A model generated the notes under the pieces. The model did no database searches. It saw nothing but the letters and a program-made list of their open reading frames with translations, and had not been told where the DNA came from. Below, piece by piece: positions 43,137 through 51,033 of a DNA stretch of 64,000 bases (the stretch's first letter is position 1; the number at the start of each line of letters is the position of its first letter). The translations under genes and the position numbers were made by a program. The DNA comes from Bacillus sp. V3-13 (GTDB taxonomy: Bacteria; Bacillota; Bacilli; Bacillales; Cytobacillaceae), in contig NZ_PGUZ01000028.1 of assembly GCF_002860165.1 (NCBI RefSeq), positions 1 to 64,000 on the forward strand, written 5' to 3'.

Positions 43137-43913
43137 CTAATTCGTCAAAACCTGCCATTCTTTCTGTTTTTTATCATAAATCAGTTTTGCATCTGATCGT
43201 TGTCTGCGCACTTGCTGATAATGGTCATACATATCATCCATGTTCGCATAATCGCCGAGCACCCATATCGGAATTTCGATTCTGCTCCTGCTTTGGACAG
43301 CGTCCTTCACGGAAAATAATGCCCCTTCCTTTATATAGCTTGACAGGGAAAACAACAGTTCTTTCGTTACCGGCGGATACGAACGCTTTTTCTTTATGCC
43401 GAGAAGTGTTTTCTCCATTTTTAAATGCGACAGTTTTAGCGCGGTTACATTGCCAAGCATATCGTAAAAATCGTTGATATTCCGGTAATAAATTTTATTA
43501 AACCAGCCGTCCTCATGCGCTAAATACACAAACTGGTTGCCAAGATGGCTATAAAAAGGGCGCTTCAAATGCTGCTTTAAATGGCCTAAATAAAGCAACT
43601 CCGCGATTTCCTGGCCGGATAATTCATCCAAAGCATCTATTTCATCAAAGTCAAGCCAGCAAAAGTCGCCGTAGCTATAGACATCATCCTTGATCAATTG
43701 GCCAAGCCGCTCCTTTGGAACATACTCAAGAAACGTGTGCATATTAAAATCGCCATCATCAAATCGATGCTTCAGCAATAACAAATGATTCAATGGTTCT
43801 GACAAGGATATAGCGAATTCATAAAACTCAATCCCGGACGACATCACATATTGGCTTCCCGTATTCAGGTGTACATAGATGAGATCCCGAAATTCCTGAT
43901 TATGCTTTTTCAA
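43137..43913 (-). CDS. Conserved hypothetical protein, 258 aa
   Basis: Soluble protein with no signal peptide or transmembrane segment, rich in aromatic residues and His (FLEYVPKERLGQLIKDDVYS, SYGDFCWLDFDEIDALDELS, IPIWVLGDYANMDDM). TTG 43913 is taken as start because GGAGG stands 8 nt upstream, giving MKKHNQEFRDLIYVHLNTG. I do not recognise the family. It is separated from the B12 operon by about 100 bp and transcribed towards it; there is no evidence of a cobalamin link. Confidence 0.75.
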   Translation of the reverse strand: MKKHNQEFRDLIYVHLNTGSQYVMSSGIEFYEFAISLSEPLNHLLLLKHRFDDGDFNMHTFLEYVPKERLGQLIKDDVYSYGDFCWLDFDEIDALDELSGQEIAELLYLGHLKQHLKRPFYSHLGNQFVYLAHEDGWFNKIYYRNINDFYDMLGNVTALKLSHLKMEKTLLGIKKKRSYPPVTKELLFSLSSYIKEGALFSVKDAVQSRSRIEIPIWVLGDYANMDDMYDHYQQVRRQRSDAKLIYDKKQKEWQVLTN

Positions 43914-43965
43914 TGGCGAAACCTCCGCGCAAGTAATAATCAAACCGCAAATACCAGCTTATAAG

Positions 43966-43998
43966 AAATAGACAGCTTCAAGGAAACTGTCTATTTTT
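43966..43998. other. Hairpin in the spacer between the hypothetical gene and the rodA-like gene
   Basis: AAATAGACAG / CTGTCTATTT stem with an 11-nt loop and TT on the plus-strand side. It lies upstream of both divergent genes, so it terminates neither; it may sit in the leader of the minus-strand gene. The remaining spacer to 44236 is AT-rich with no gene. Confidence 0.5.
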
Positions 43999-44236
43999 AA
44001 CCAAATTAATCGTATCCTTATCATTTTAGCAAAAATTTTCAATAATATCTCTTTTAAAAACCCATCTTTTTATTAGACCTTATTTTCTGAAAAATAGTTT
44101 CACTTTTTTGCTGAATTTCTAAAAACTATTTGCCGTTACATGGAAACTTAATGCAAAAATATATCGTCTATATTATATACGGGGCTTACAGAAAATTTTA
44201 CCGTGCCAACGATATTTATAAATAACGAGGTTAAAA

Positions 44237-45394
44237 ATGAATAAAAACCAGGTAAATTTTGATGCCAATTTATTATTTATTATATTCTTATTTATGATCA
44301 TTAGCTGTTTATCGATTTATAGTTCACAAAAATACTTGCCATATCCCGATAATTTCGCCATGAAGCAAGTTGTCTGGTATGTGGCCGGATTAGTTATATC
44401 GACTGCCGTTTACTTTTTTGATTTCGAGCAAATTAAAAAAATATCCGTCTATTTATATTTATTTGGAGTCATGCTTCTTTCTATTTTAATTGTGGCTCCG
44501 GAAAGTATTGCTCCAGTCACGAAAGGTGCCAAATCGTGGTTTTATTTTGAAGGGATTGGTACTATTCAGCCGTCTGAATTTATGAAGGTGTTTCTGATCG
44601 TCTACTTAGCAAAACTGATTACAATGCATAATGAAAAGTTTTTGGAGCGGACCATCCGCACCGACCTTGTCCTCATCTGCAAAATCGTCGCAGCCACTCT
44701 GCTGCCGCTCGTGCTGATTTTGATGCAGCCTGATGCCGGTACAGCAATGGTGATCTGCATCATCATGGTTGGGATGTTGTTGGTGTCCGGAATTCATTGG
44801 ATAATCATTGCTGCCATGGCATTATTATCGTTCATAGTGCTCGGGGCCCTTGTTTATGTTTATGTAAAGGCGCCGGATCTTTTATTGCTTTTCCTCGATC
44901 CTTACCAGCTAAACCGGATTGAATCCTGGCTCGATCCTTTTAAATACCGGGAAGGAATCGGCTACCAACTGGCAAATTCGATCCTGGCAATAGGTTCCGG
45001 AACGATGTATGGGAAAGGCTTCGACAACGCCCAGGTTGTTGTACCGGAAGCGCATTCTGATTTTATCTTTACGATTATTGGCGAAGAGTTTGGCTTCCTC
45101 GGCACAAGCATTGTCGTCGGCTTGTACTTTATTTTAATTTACCGAATTATCATTATTGCCCTGCAAAATAAAGGAGTATTTGAATGCCTGATCGCCGCAG
45201 GTGTCATTTCAATGCTCACCTTTCATATTTTCGAAAATATTGGAATGGTGATCGGGCTCGTACCGATTACGGGAATCCCTTTGCCATTGCTTAGCTACGG
45301 GGGCAGCTCCATTCTCGGCTCTTTATTGGCGCTAAGCCTCGTCTTAAACATCTCGGCGAAAACAAAGAAGTATATGTTTGGGAATAATCAATGA
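44237..45394 (+). CDS. FtsW/RodA/SpoVE-family peptidoglycan glycosyltransferase (SEDS)
   Basis: Protein of 385 aa with ten transmembrane helices. SEDS signatures: AKSWFYFEGIGTIQPSEFMK, VLILMQPDAGTAMV, and PLLSYGGSS near the end, with the catalytic-loop aspartate region around LDPYQLNRIESWLDPFKYREG. It is shorter than FtsW and most like RodA-type proteins. It would polymerise lipid II with a class B PBP, not encoded here. A 56-aa membrane protein gene follows directly. Confidence 0.88.
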   Translation: MNKNQVNFDANLLFIIFLFMIISCLSIYSSQKYLPYPDNFAMKQVVWYVAGLVISTAVYFFDFEQIKKISVYLYLFGVMLLSILIVAPESIAPVTKGAKSWFYFEGIGTIQPSEFMKVFLIVYLAKLITMHNEKFLERTIRTDLVLICKIVAATLLPLVLILMQPDAGTAMVICIIMVGMLLVSGIHWIIIAAMALLSFIVLGALVYVYVKAPDLLLLFLDPYQLNRIESWLDPFKYREGIGYQLANSILAIGSGTMYGKGFDNAQVVVPEAHSDFIFTIIGEEFGFLGTSIVVGLYFILIYRIIIIALQNKGVFECLIAAGVISMLTFHIFENIGMVIGLVPITGIPLPLLSYGGSSILGSLLALSLVLNISAKTKKYMFGNNQ

Positions 45395-45437
45395 TTTGTT
45401 TTGATTAACGGCGACGGCTCATTTAAGGAGAGACTTT

Positions 45438-45608
45438 ATGGATAGAAAGAAATATATGATTAAAATATTCTTAATCATATCGCTTCCTTTTTTTACTTTT
45501 ATCTATTTAAATATGGGTTTGGGCCCCTTCCTTTCTCTCATAGCAGGATTATCTTTAGTTATTGTCCTAGCTTTGTTTTTTTCTCCCAAGGCACCTGATA
45601 GGATGTAA
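45438..45608 (+). CDS. Small membrane protein (56 aa) downstream of the RodA-like gene
   Basis: ATG 45438 has AAGGAG 7 nt upstream and opens a 56-codon frame: MDRKKYMIKIFLIISLPFF, then a second hydrophobic helix (PFLSLIAGLSLVIVLALFF) and the basic tail SPKAPDRM. Two predicted transmembrane helices. It lies 43 nt after the SEDS gene and before the shared terminator, so the two are probably co-transcribed. No family recognised; an accessory peptide of the SEDS enzyme is a guess. Confidence 0.65.
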   Translation: MDRKKYMIKIFLIISLPFFTFIYLNMGLGPFLSLIAGLSLVIVLALFFSPKAPDRM

Positions 45609-45620
45609 GCCAAACAAAAT

Positions 45621-45662
45621 ATGGTTCTGATGCTTCTTGCACCAGAACCATGTTTCTTTTTT
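45621..45662. terminator. Terminator between the rodA-like unit and the GH4 gene
   Basis: ATGGTTCTG / CAGAACCAT stem with a 13-nt loop and TTTCTTTTTT on the plus side; also usable by the convergent GH4 gene. Confidence 0.78.
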
Positions 45663-45663
45663 G

Positions 45664-46992
45664 TTAGGCCTCAATCTTCTTAAAAAACTGCGGCAAGTGC
45701 TCTTTATGTGCTTCCATCATTTCGTCCATTATCTGCCGGCCAATCCTGTCAGAAGGAGTCAGCGGATTTATCGTCATCGCCAGCAGGACTGTATTATAGT
45801 CCCCAGTGACCGCTGCTTCCGCAGCAACTCTCTCAAATGACTTAATCTGCTGAACAAGCCCGCGGACCGGGACGGGCAGGTCTTCCATCACAAGTGGTTT
45901 AGGACCGTCCTTTGTAATGACACAGCTTACTTCTACTGCAGATTCATTCGGAATGCTGGCAATGGCTCCATTGTTCCTTGTATTCACAGGCTGAATATCT
46001 CGTTTATCATTGTAAATGGACGTGATCAAGCGAACTGCAGCATCTGAATAATAGGCACCGCCCCGCTTTTCAAGTTGTGGCGGTTTAATATCCAAATTCG
46101 GATCTTTATAAAGCTCGAACAATTCTTTTTCAAGTTTTTGGACTACTTCAGCGCGAGTTCCTTCTTTTTCGGCATTTTCAAGATCTTTATCAATCATTTC
46201 TTTTGTTTTGTAATAGTACATATGATATGGACAAGTTAATACATTTAATGCTTTAATGAATCCCGGTTCCCAGCCCAATCCTTGAATATTCTTGACGAAG
46301 CTGCTGTTATTCGGATCTGTCAACAGATCAATGACTTTATCCTTCACACTCTCTCCGTCGAGATAAACATCCAATCCATACACCATATGATTCAAGCCGG
46401 CAAAATCTATGCGTATTCGTGAATGGTCCACATCAAGCAATTTGGCAATTCCCATCTCCATCCCGATTGGGACATTGCACAGGCCGACGATTTTTTTAAT
46501 GTTGGAATAGCGCAGCACTGCTTCTGTTACCATGCCTGCCGGATTCGTAAAGTTAATCAGCCAAGCGTTTGGACATAACTCTTCCATGTCCCGGCAAATA
46601 TCCAAGATGACCGGAATTGTCCGCAACCCCTTGAATAATCCGCCCGGGCCGTTCGTTTCCTGGCCGAGCACACCGTATTTCATTGGAATTCTTTCATCTT
46701 TTGCACGTGCTTGCAGCAAACCAACACGGAACTGGGTTGTAACGAAATCCGCATCTTTTAAAGCTTCCCGGCGGTCAAGCGTTAAGAAGATTTCAATTGG
46801 CAGACCCGCTTTTCTGACCATGCGCCTGGCGAGATTGCCGACGATCTCCAGCTTTTCCTTACCTGCTTCAATATCGACCAACCAAAGTTCACTTACAGGA
46901 AATTCATCATACCTTTTAATAAAACCCTCTACAAGCTCCGGTGTATAGCTTGAACCCCCGCCAATGGTTGCGATTTTTATACCTTTTTTCAT
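45664..46992 (-). CDS. GH4 6-phospho-beta-glucosidase (LicH/ChbF type)
   Basis: Protein of 442 aa, glycoside hydrolase family 4. NAD-binding start IATIGGGSSYTPELVEGFIK, metal/catalytic blocks GLCNVPIGMEMG and DFAGLNHMVYGLDV. GH4 enzymes use NAD and Mn(II) to hydrolyse 6-phospho-beta-glucosides, here the disaccharide phosphates imported by the PTS encoded next door. Co-transcribed with an EIIA gene 16 nt upstream. LicH (cellobiose/lichenan) and ChbF (chitobiose) are close relatives; the ChbG-type deacetylase nearby favours chitobiose. Confidence 0.92.
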   Translation of the reverse strand: MKKGIKIATIGGGSSYTPELVEGFIKRYDEFPVSELWLVDIEAGKEKLEIVGNLARRMVRKAGLPIEIFLTLDRREALKDADFVTTQFRVGLLQARAKDERIPMKYGVLGQETNGPGGLFKGLRTIPVILDICRDMEELCPNAWLINFTNPAGMVTEAVLRYSNIKKIVGLCNVPIGMEMGIAKLLDVDHSRIRIDFAGLNHMVYGLDVYLDGESVKDKVIDLLTDPNNSSFVKNIQGLGWEPGFIKALNVLTCPYHMYYYKTKEMIDKDLENAEKEGTRAEVVQKLEKELFELYKDPNLDIKPPQLEKRGGAYYSDAAVRLITSIYNDKRDIQPVNTRNNGAIASIPNESAVEVSCVITKDGPKPLVMEDLPVPVRGLVQQIKSFERVAAEAAVTGDYNTVLLAMTINPLTPSDRIGRQIMDEMMEAHKEHLPQFFKKIEA

Positions 46993-47008
46993 GTTCTTAT
47001 ACCTCCAC

Positions 47009-47356
47009 TTAATTTGAAATTCTCTCTAACTTAATCATTTCATATAAGTCTACAAATTCAGCGGCTAAATCTTTCAATGTAATAGCATTCATTAAGTGAT
47101 CCTGGGCGTGAACCATCAGCAGCGAAACTGTCGCCTGTTCTCCTTTCACTTCGCCCTGAATTAACGATGTTTGAAATTTATGTGCCTCATTTAATGCATT
47201 TGCAGATTCCAGCAATTTTGCCCGCGCCCCATCGAAATCCCCCTGTTTGGCAGCTGTGATAGCTTCCATCGCTGAGCTTTTCCCATTTCCTCCATGGAGG
47301 ATAATTTGAAAAATAATTCCCTCTAGTTCTTCCAATGCTTTCACCTCCGATGTCAA
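47009..47356 (-). CDS. PTS lactose/cellobiose-type EIIA component (copy 1)
   Basis: Protein of 115 aa, three-helix EIIA of the lactose/cellobiose family. The phosphorylated histidine is in [28 protein letters not shown] forms helix 1. It relays phosphate from HPr to the EIIB Cys. It forms a two-gene unit with the GH4 gene; a cre-like site lies at 47502-47515. A second EIIA is encoded at 48065. Confidence 0.92.
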   Translation of the reverse strand: MTSEVKALEELEGIIFQIILHGGNGKSSAMEAITAAKQGDFDGARAKLLESANALNEAHKFQTSLIQGEVKGEQATVSLLMVHAQDHLMNAITLKDLAAEFVDLYEMIKLERISN

Positions 47357-47501
47357 AGGAACTCATTGATATGAGATTGATAGTCCTTTACCCCTCCCTC
47401 CATTTTCATCATGAAAACCTTGTTCATGCTGGCGATCATTCTTTCATGGTGTGCAGTTGCTCATGCTTATTTCGTTACGTCTTGATGGTTTAAGCTTATT
47501 G

Positions 47502-47515
47502 TAAAAACGCTTACA
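47502..47515. promoter_or_regulatory. Catabolite-responsive element (cre) candidate
   Basis: TAAAAACGCTTACA fits the cre consensus TGWAANCGNTNWCA with one mismatch, about 145 bp upstream of the EIIA copy 1 gene. Confidence 0.55.
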
Positions 47516-47640
47516 TTTACACTTATGCTTTTTCCTTTAAGAAACGGAAAAAGTTAATCCCTGATATTTGACGAACATATTCAAGGAAGGTAAAGTGAAT
47601 CATAGCACAATGCAGAAACGATAAATCTGGAGGTTTTTCC

Positions 47641-48012
47641 ATGAATTCATATTTGTTATTGGCGCTTGCGATCATTTCTGAGCTGTTTGGCACTTCGATG
47701 TTGAAAGCATCTGAAGGGTTTACACGAATACTGCCCAGCATTGGCGTCATTTTAGGCTTCGGTGTAGCTTTTTTCTCCCTGTCGCTCTCGCTAAAAACGA
47801 TCCCATTGAGCATTGCATATGCTATTTGGTCGGGAGTTGGAACCGCCGCAACCGCAGTTATTGGAGTATTGATCTGGAAAGAAAAGATCAGTTTTAATAT
47901 GGTTGCAGGAATTGTCCTGATCATAGTTGGAGTTGTTTTGCTCAATTTAAAAGCGCCACTGCATGAAACGTTTCAGGAACAGGGGCCAGGTAACGAGCAG
48001 AATTCTCAGTAA
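47641..48012 (+). CDS. SMR-family transporter (EmrE/YvaE-like)
   Basis: Protein of 123 aa with four transmembrane helices, conserved glutamate E14 in LALAIISELFGTSMLKASEG, and the PLSIAYAIWSGVGTAATAVIG loop. GGAGG is 7 nt before ATG 47641. Single SMR proteins of this type form homodimers exporting cationic compounds. It is oriented against, and inserted between, two parts of the PTS locus, so it is likely an independent unit. Confidence 0.88.
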   Translation: MNSYLLLALAIISELFGTSMLKASEGFTRILPSIGVILGFGVAFFSLSLSLKTIPLSIAYAIWSGVGTAATAVIGVLIWKEKISFNMVAGIVLIIVGVVLLNLKAPLHETFQEQGPGNEQNSQ

Positions 48013-48064
48013 AAAAGGCAGATTCATGAATAAATTCTGCCCGCAATTCATTTTGGATGTCAGT

Positions 48065-48379
48065 CTATTTTCCTAGTATCCGTTCATAGAGGTCAACAAA
48101 TTCCGCAGCTAATTCCTTGATCGTCATGGCATTCATTAAATGATCCTGGGCATGGACCATTAAAAGTGAAACTTCACTCTTGACACCACTCATCTCTCCC
48201 TGGATTAAAGATGTTTGGATATGGTGGGCTGCGTTTAAAGCCTCGCCCGCCAGCTGCAGCTTTTCTCTTGCTTTTTCACGATCCCCTTGTTTCGCTGCAG
48301 CTATCGCTTCGATTGCCTCACTTCTCGCATTTCCACCATGAAGAATCATTTCAAAGATGATTTGTTCTTTATTTTCCAA
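48065..48379 (-). CDS. PTS lactose/cellobiose-type EIIA component (copy 2)
   Basis: Protein of 104 aa, close paralogue of the EIIA at 47009 ([20 protein letters not shown] is shared almost exactly). TTG 48379 is chosen as start: GAGAGGAG is 6 nt upstream, it gives MENKEQIIFEMILHGG and the normal ~105 residue length. Last gene of the EIIB-EIIC-deacetylase-EIIA unit. Confidence 0.9.
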   Translation of the reverse strand: MENKEQIIFEMILHGGNARSEAIEAIAAAKQGDREKAREKLQLAGEALNAAHHIQTSLIQGEMSGVKSEVSLLMVHAQDHLMNAMTIKELAAEFVDLYERILGK

Positions 48380-48392
48380 TAGCTTCTCCTCT

Positions 48393-49148
48393 CTATACAA
48401 AGGACTGGGTAAACTCTTTGTAGGTAACCAATTCAACGCCCTTTTTTGCGACAGCGCTGCGGACATTGTTGTCTGTTAATATAGCCAGTTCACGGACTCT
48501 TTGAAGAGCATAGGAACTTCCGGTTAACAGCGGTTCGTCAATATATGCGGGATGGCACATTAGTTCAGCGCTTTCAAAAGAAAGGGATTTATCAATTAGC
48601 TCAATTAAGTACTCCGCGGTTAAACGATCTCCATAAAAATCCGGTATAAAATGCTGAACTGTCTGCAATTCAGTATTGCTGCGATGTTGAGAGTCAGCCG
48701 ACACCTTTCGGACCGGAAGACGATATTTTTCGGCAAGCTTGCTGACAATCGGAAATATCTTTTCGTGACCATGAAGATGATGGTGGCTATCAAGATGTGT
48801 CGGGTTGAGACCGAACGAAAGGAATTTCTCAATTTGGCTCGTATATTCTTTTTCAATATCCATCAGTTCAGCAAACTCAATCAAAGCATTAGCGCGATGA
48901 AATTCTCCCTTTTCATTGATAAGAGAAAGGACATTATCATTCACTGGCCGGCCACAATCCAGGACGAGATGAATTCCTACCCCGAGATTCGGGTTTTCTA
49001 ATGCAAGTTCTGCGGCATGCCGGGCGCCGGGCATATTGGCCATCAAAGTGGCTGAAGTAACAATGCCATTTTGATATGCCTCGATAATCCCGAGATTAAT
49101 CCCTTTTGAATAGCCAAAGTCATCTGCATTGATAATCAGTTTAGTCAT
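48393..49148 (-). CDS. chbG: YdjC/ChbG-type carbohydrate deacetylase
   Basis: Protein of 251 aa beginning MTKLIINADDFGYSKGINLG, the metal-binding signature of YdjC/ChbG enzymes, with later conserved histidines in THLDSHHHLHGHEKIFPIV and MCHPAYIDE. In E. coli ChbG removes one acetyl group from phosphorylated N,N'-diacetylchitobiose so that ChbF can cut it. Its place between EIIC and EIIA genes argues that this PTS handles chitobiose and related amino sugars. Confidence 0.9.
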   Translation of the reverse strand: MTKLIINADDFGYSKGINLGIIEAYQNGIVTSATLMANMPGARHAAELALENPNLGVGIHLVLDCGRPVNDNVLSLINEKGEFHRANALIEFAELMDIEKEYTSQIEKFLSFGLNPTHLDSHHHLHGHEKIFPIVSKLAEKYRLPVRKVSADSQHRSNTELQTVQHFIPDFYGDRLTAEYLIELIDKSLSFESAELMCHPAYIDEPLLTGSSYALQRVRELAILTDNNVRSAVAKKGVELVTYKEFTQSFV

Positions 49149-49157
49149 TTTCTCCTC

Positions 49158-50516
49158 CTATGCATTTATTACTTTATTTTCGCCGTTGCCAACCGGCACA
49201 GCATCATGCTCTTCAGCAAATTTTTGCTTATCCCACATCCTGAAAAACGGGTAATAAATAGCAAATGCAATAACAAAGTTGACGAGTTGAATGACGATTC
49301 CGGAAATTTTTCCGCCTGTTGCCAAATACCCTCCGATAAATGGCGGCATTGTCCAAGGAACGGCAATCCCCGCCGGCTTGGCAACCAGCCCGGTTTTCAT
49401 GGCGATATAAGTGACAATGACAGTGGCCAGCGGTGTTAAAATAAATGGGACAATCATGATTGGATTCATAACGACCGGCATTCCGAACGTGATCGGCTCG
49501 TTTATGTTGAAAATACCCGGTCCAAGCGCCAAGCGCCCGAGCTGCTTCATTTGCTGGCTTTTCGCGAGGAAAACCATTGAAAGCACGAGTGCAAATGTTG
49601 CTCCGCTTCCGCCCATGTGAATAAAAATATCGAAAAACTGTGATGTAAATATATTTGGAACCTCTTCACCTGCTTGAAACGCGATACGGTTTTGGTCCAT
49701 TGCCGATAACCAGATGGGAGACATAACCCCGCCTACAATAGTAGCACCATGCAATCCTGTTGACCATAGTAAATGAATTAAAAAGGCGGCAACAAGGCTG
49801 CCAATCAGACTTCCGCCCAATACGCCCAGCGGTTTCCCCAAAAGAACCCCGACAATATTATGCAGGCTTGCAAAATCGGTTTGTTCTACTGCTAAGCGCA
49901 AGATCCAGACAAGTGCGATAATAATAAAGCCCGGAATAAGGGCAACAAACGATTTGCTGACAGCCGGCGGGACGCCATCAGGCATTTTGAAAACGATATT
50001 TCTTTGAATAATCCACCGATAAATCTCTGTAGAAAGGATGGCAATCAACATTGCCACAAACAGTCCTTTACTGCCCATTAGCGCAGAAGGAATAGCCCCT
50101 CCTACCATAACAGCTTCAGTTGCACCTTCAGGAGTGAATGAAATTTCATAAGGTGTTGCCAATAAAAAGGCAGCCACTGAAATTGCCCCTGCTGATAAAG
50201 CATCCACATCATATTTTTCCGCAAGTCTGTAGGCGATTCCAAAGGCAGCGATGAGCGCCATAATATCAAATGTAGCCCCTACCGGATAAGTCAGTTTTGT
50301 CAGCCATGCCTCTCCAAACGTTCGCACCATGAAATCTGCATACCCAGGGATCGGCAGGTAACCTAAAATTAAAAACACCGAACCGACAATGATTAAAGGC
50401 ATACTTAAAATTAATCCGTCGCGCAATGCTTGCAGATGCCGCTGGCCTGCTATGCGTGCTGCTGTTGGCATAACCTTGTTTTCTAGGATACTATTAAATT
50501 TGCTCACAGGGTTCAC
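49158..50516 (-). CDS. PTS cellobiose/chitobiose-type EIIC permease
   Basis: Protein of 452 aa with about ten transmembrane helices, lactose/cellobiose EIIC family. Typical elements are the RHLQALRDGLILSMPLIIVG start, FNINEPITFGMPVVMNPIMI in the substrate region and GGYLATGGKISG. Starts with GTG 50516 behind GGAG. It transports the disaccharide and presents it to EIIB for phosphorylation. It lies 4 nt downstream of the EIIB gene. Confidence 0.92.
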   Translation of the reverse strand: MNPVSKFNSILENKVMPTAARIAGQRHLQALRDGLILSMPLIIVGSVFLILGYLPIPGYADFMVRTFGEAWLTKLTYPVGATFDIMALIAAFGIAYRLAEKYDVDALSAGAISVAAFLLATPYEISFTPEGATEAVMVGGAIPSALMGSKGLFVAMLIAILSTEIYRWIIQRNIVFKMPDGVPPAVSKSFVALIPGFIIIALVWILRLAVEQTDFASLHNIVGVLLGKPLGVLGGSLIGSLVAAFLIHLLWSTGLHGATIVGGVMSPIWLSAMDQNRIAFQAGEEVPNIFTSQFFDIFIHMGGSGATFALVLSMVFLAKSQQMKQLGRLALGPGIFNINEPITFGMPVVMNPIMIVPFILTPLATVIVTYIAMKTGLVAKPAGIAVPWTMPPFIGGYLATGGKISGIVIQLVNFVIAFAIYYPFFRMWDKQKFAEEHDAVPVGNGENKVINA

Positions 50517-50520
50517 GCTC

Positions 50521-50826
50521 CTATTTAGAAACTAATTGTTTGGCAAACTTTAAAACCTCAGCGCCATTACACGTACCGTAATGAACAGTATTAATAACAT
50601 CGACTGGAATGCCCTTTTCATCCCCCAGCTTTTTAAACGCAGGAAGCAGATAACGAACCTGCGGGCCGACAAGCAAGACATCGGCCTGATCAATATGGTT
50701 TTTGACCGCATCTCCCGGCACTGCCCAAATTTTACAATCCTCACCTTGTTCTGCTGCACTTTTTTCCATTTTGGTTACTAAAAGACTTGTAGACATACCT
50801 GCTGCACAACATAATAAAATGTTCAA
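50521..50826 (-). CDS. PTS cellobiose/chitobiose-type EIIB component
   Basis: Protein of 101 aa, the EIIB phosphocarrier with its active-site cysteine in [12 protein letters not shown] (Cys7 by alignment to the CxxGxSTS loop). First gene of the EIIB-EIIC-chbG-EIIA unit; a perfect cre palindrome lies about 60 bp upstream. It takes phosphate from EIIA and passes it to the sugar. Confidence 0.92.
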   Translation of the reverse strand: MNILLCCAAGMSTSLLVTKMEKSAAEQGEDCKIWAVPGDAVKNHIDQADVLLVGPQVRYLLPAFKKLGDEKGIPVDVINTVHYGTCNGAEVLKFAKQLVSK

Positions 50827-50884
50827 AAAAATGACCCCCTTTATGTGATGAAAAGTATAATTCTTTCATAGTCCAATCTTATTA

Positions 50885-50898
50885 TGAAAACGTTTTCA
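50885..50898. promoter_or_regulatory. Catabolite-responsive element (cre)
   Basis: TGAAAACGTTTTCA is a perfect palindrome and a perfect cre match, 59 bp upstream of the EIIB start. CcpA-HPr(Ser-P) binding here would repress the sugar operon in glucose. Confidence 0.85.
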
Positions 50899-50974
50899 TA
50901 TACACACATTGTTTTTCCTTTGAATAACGGAAATCATTGTTTACTTGCTCCAATATCTACAAGTCTCTTTTTTG

Positions 50975-51026
50975 AAAAAAAAAGCCACCAATCCTCCAAT
51001 TAAACGCCTGCCCGGAGGTGGTGGTT
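50975..51026 (-). terminator. Terminator of the PRD regulator gene
   Basis: On the minus strand CCACCACCTCC and GGAGGATTGGTGG form an imperfect stem, followed by a run of T residues, just past the regulator stop. Confidence 0.8.
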
Positions 51027-51033
51027 TTCCAAA

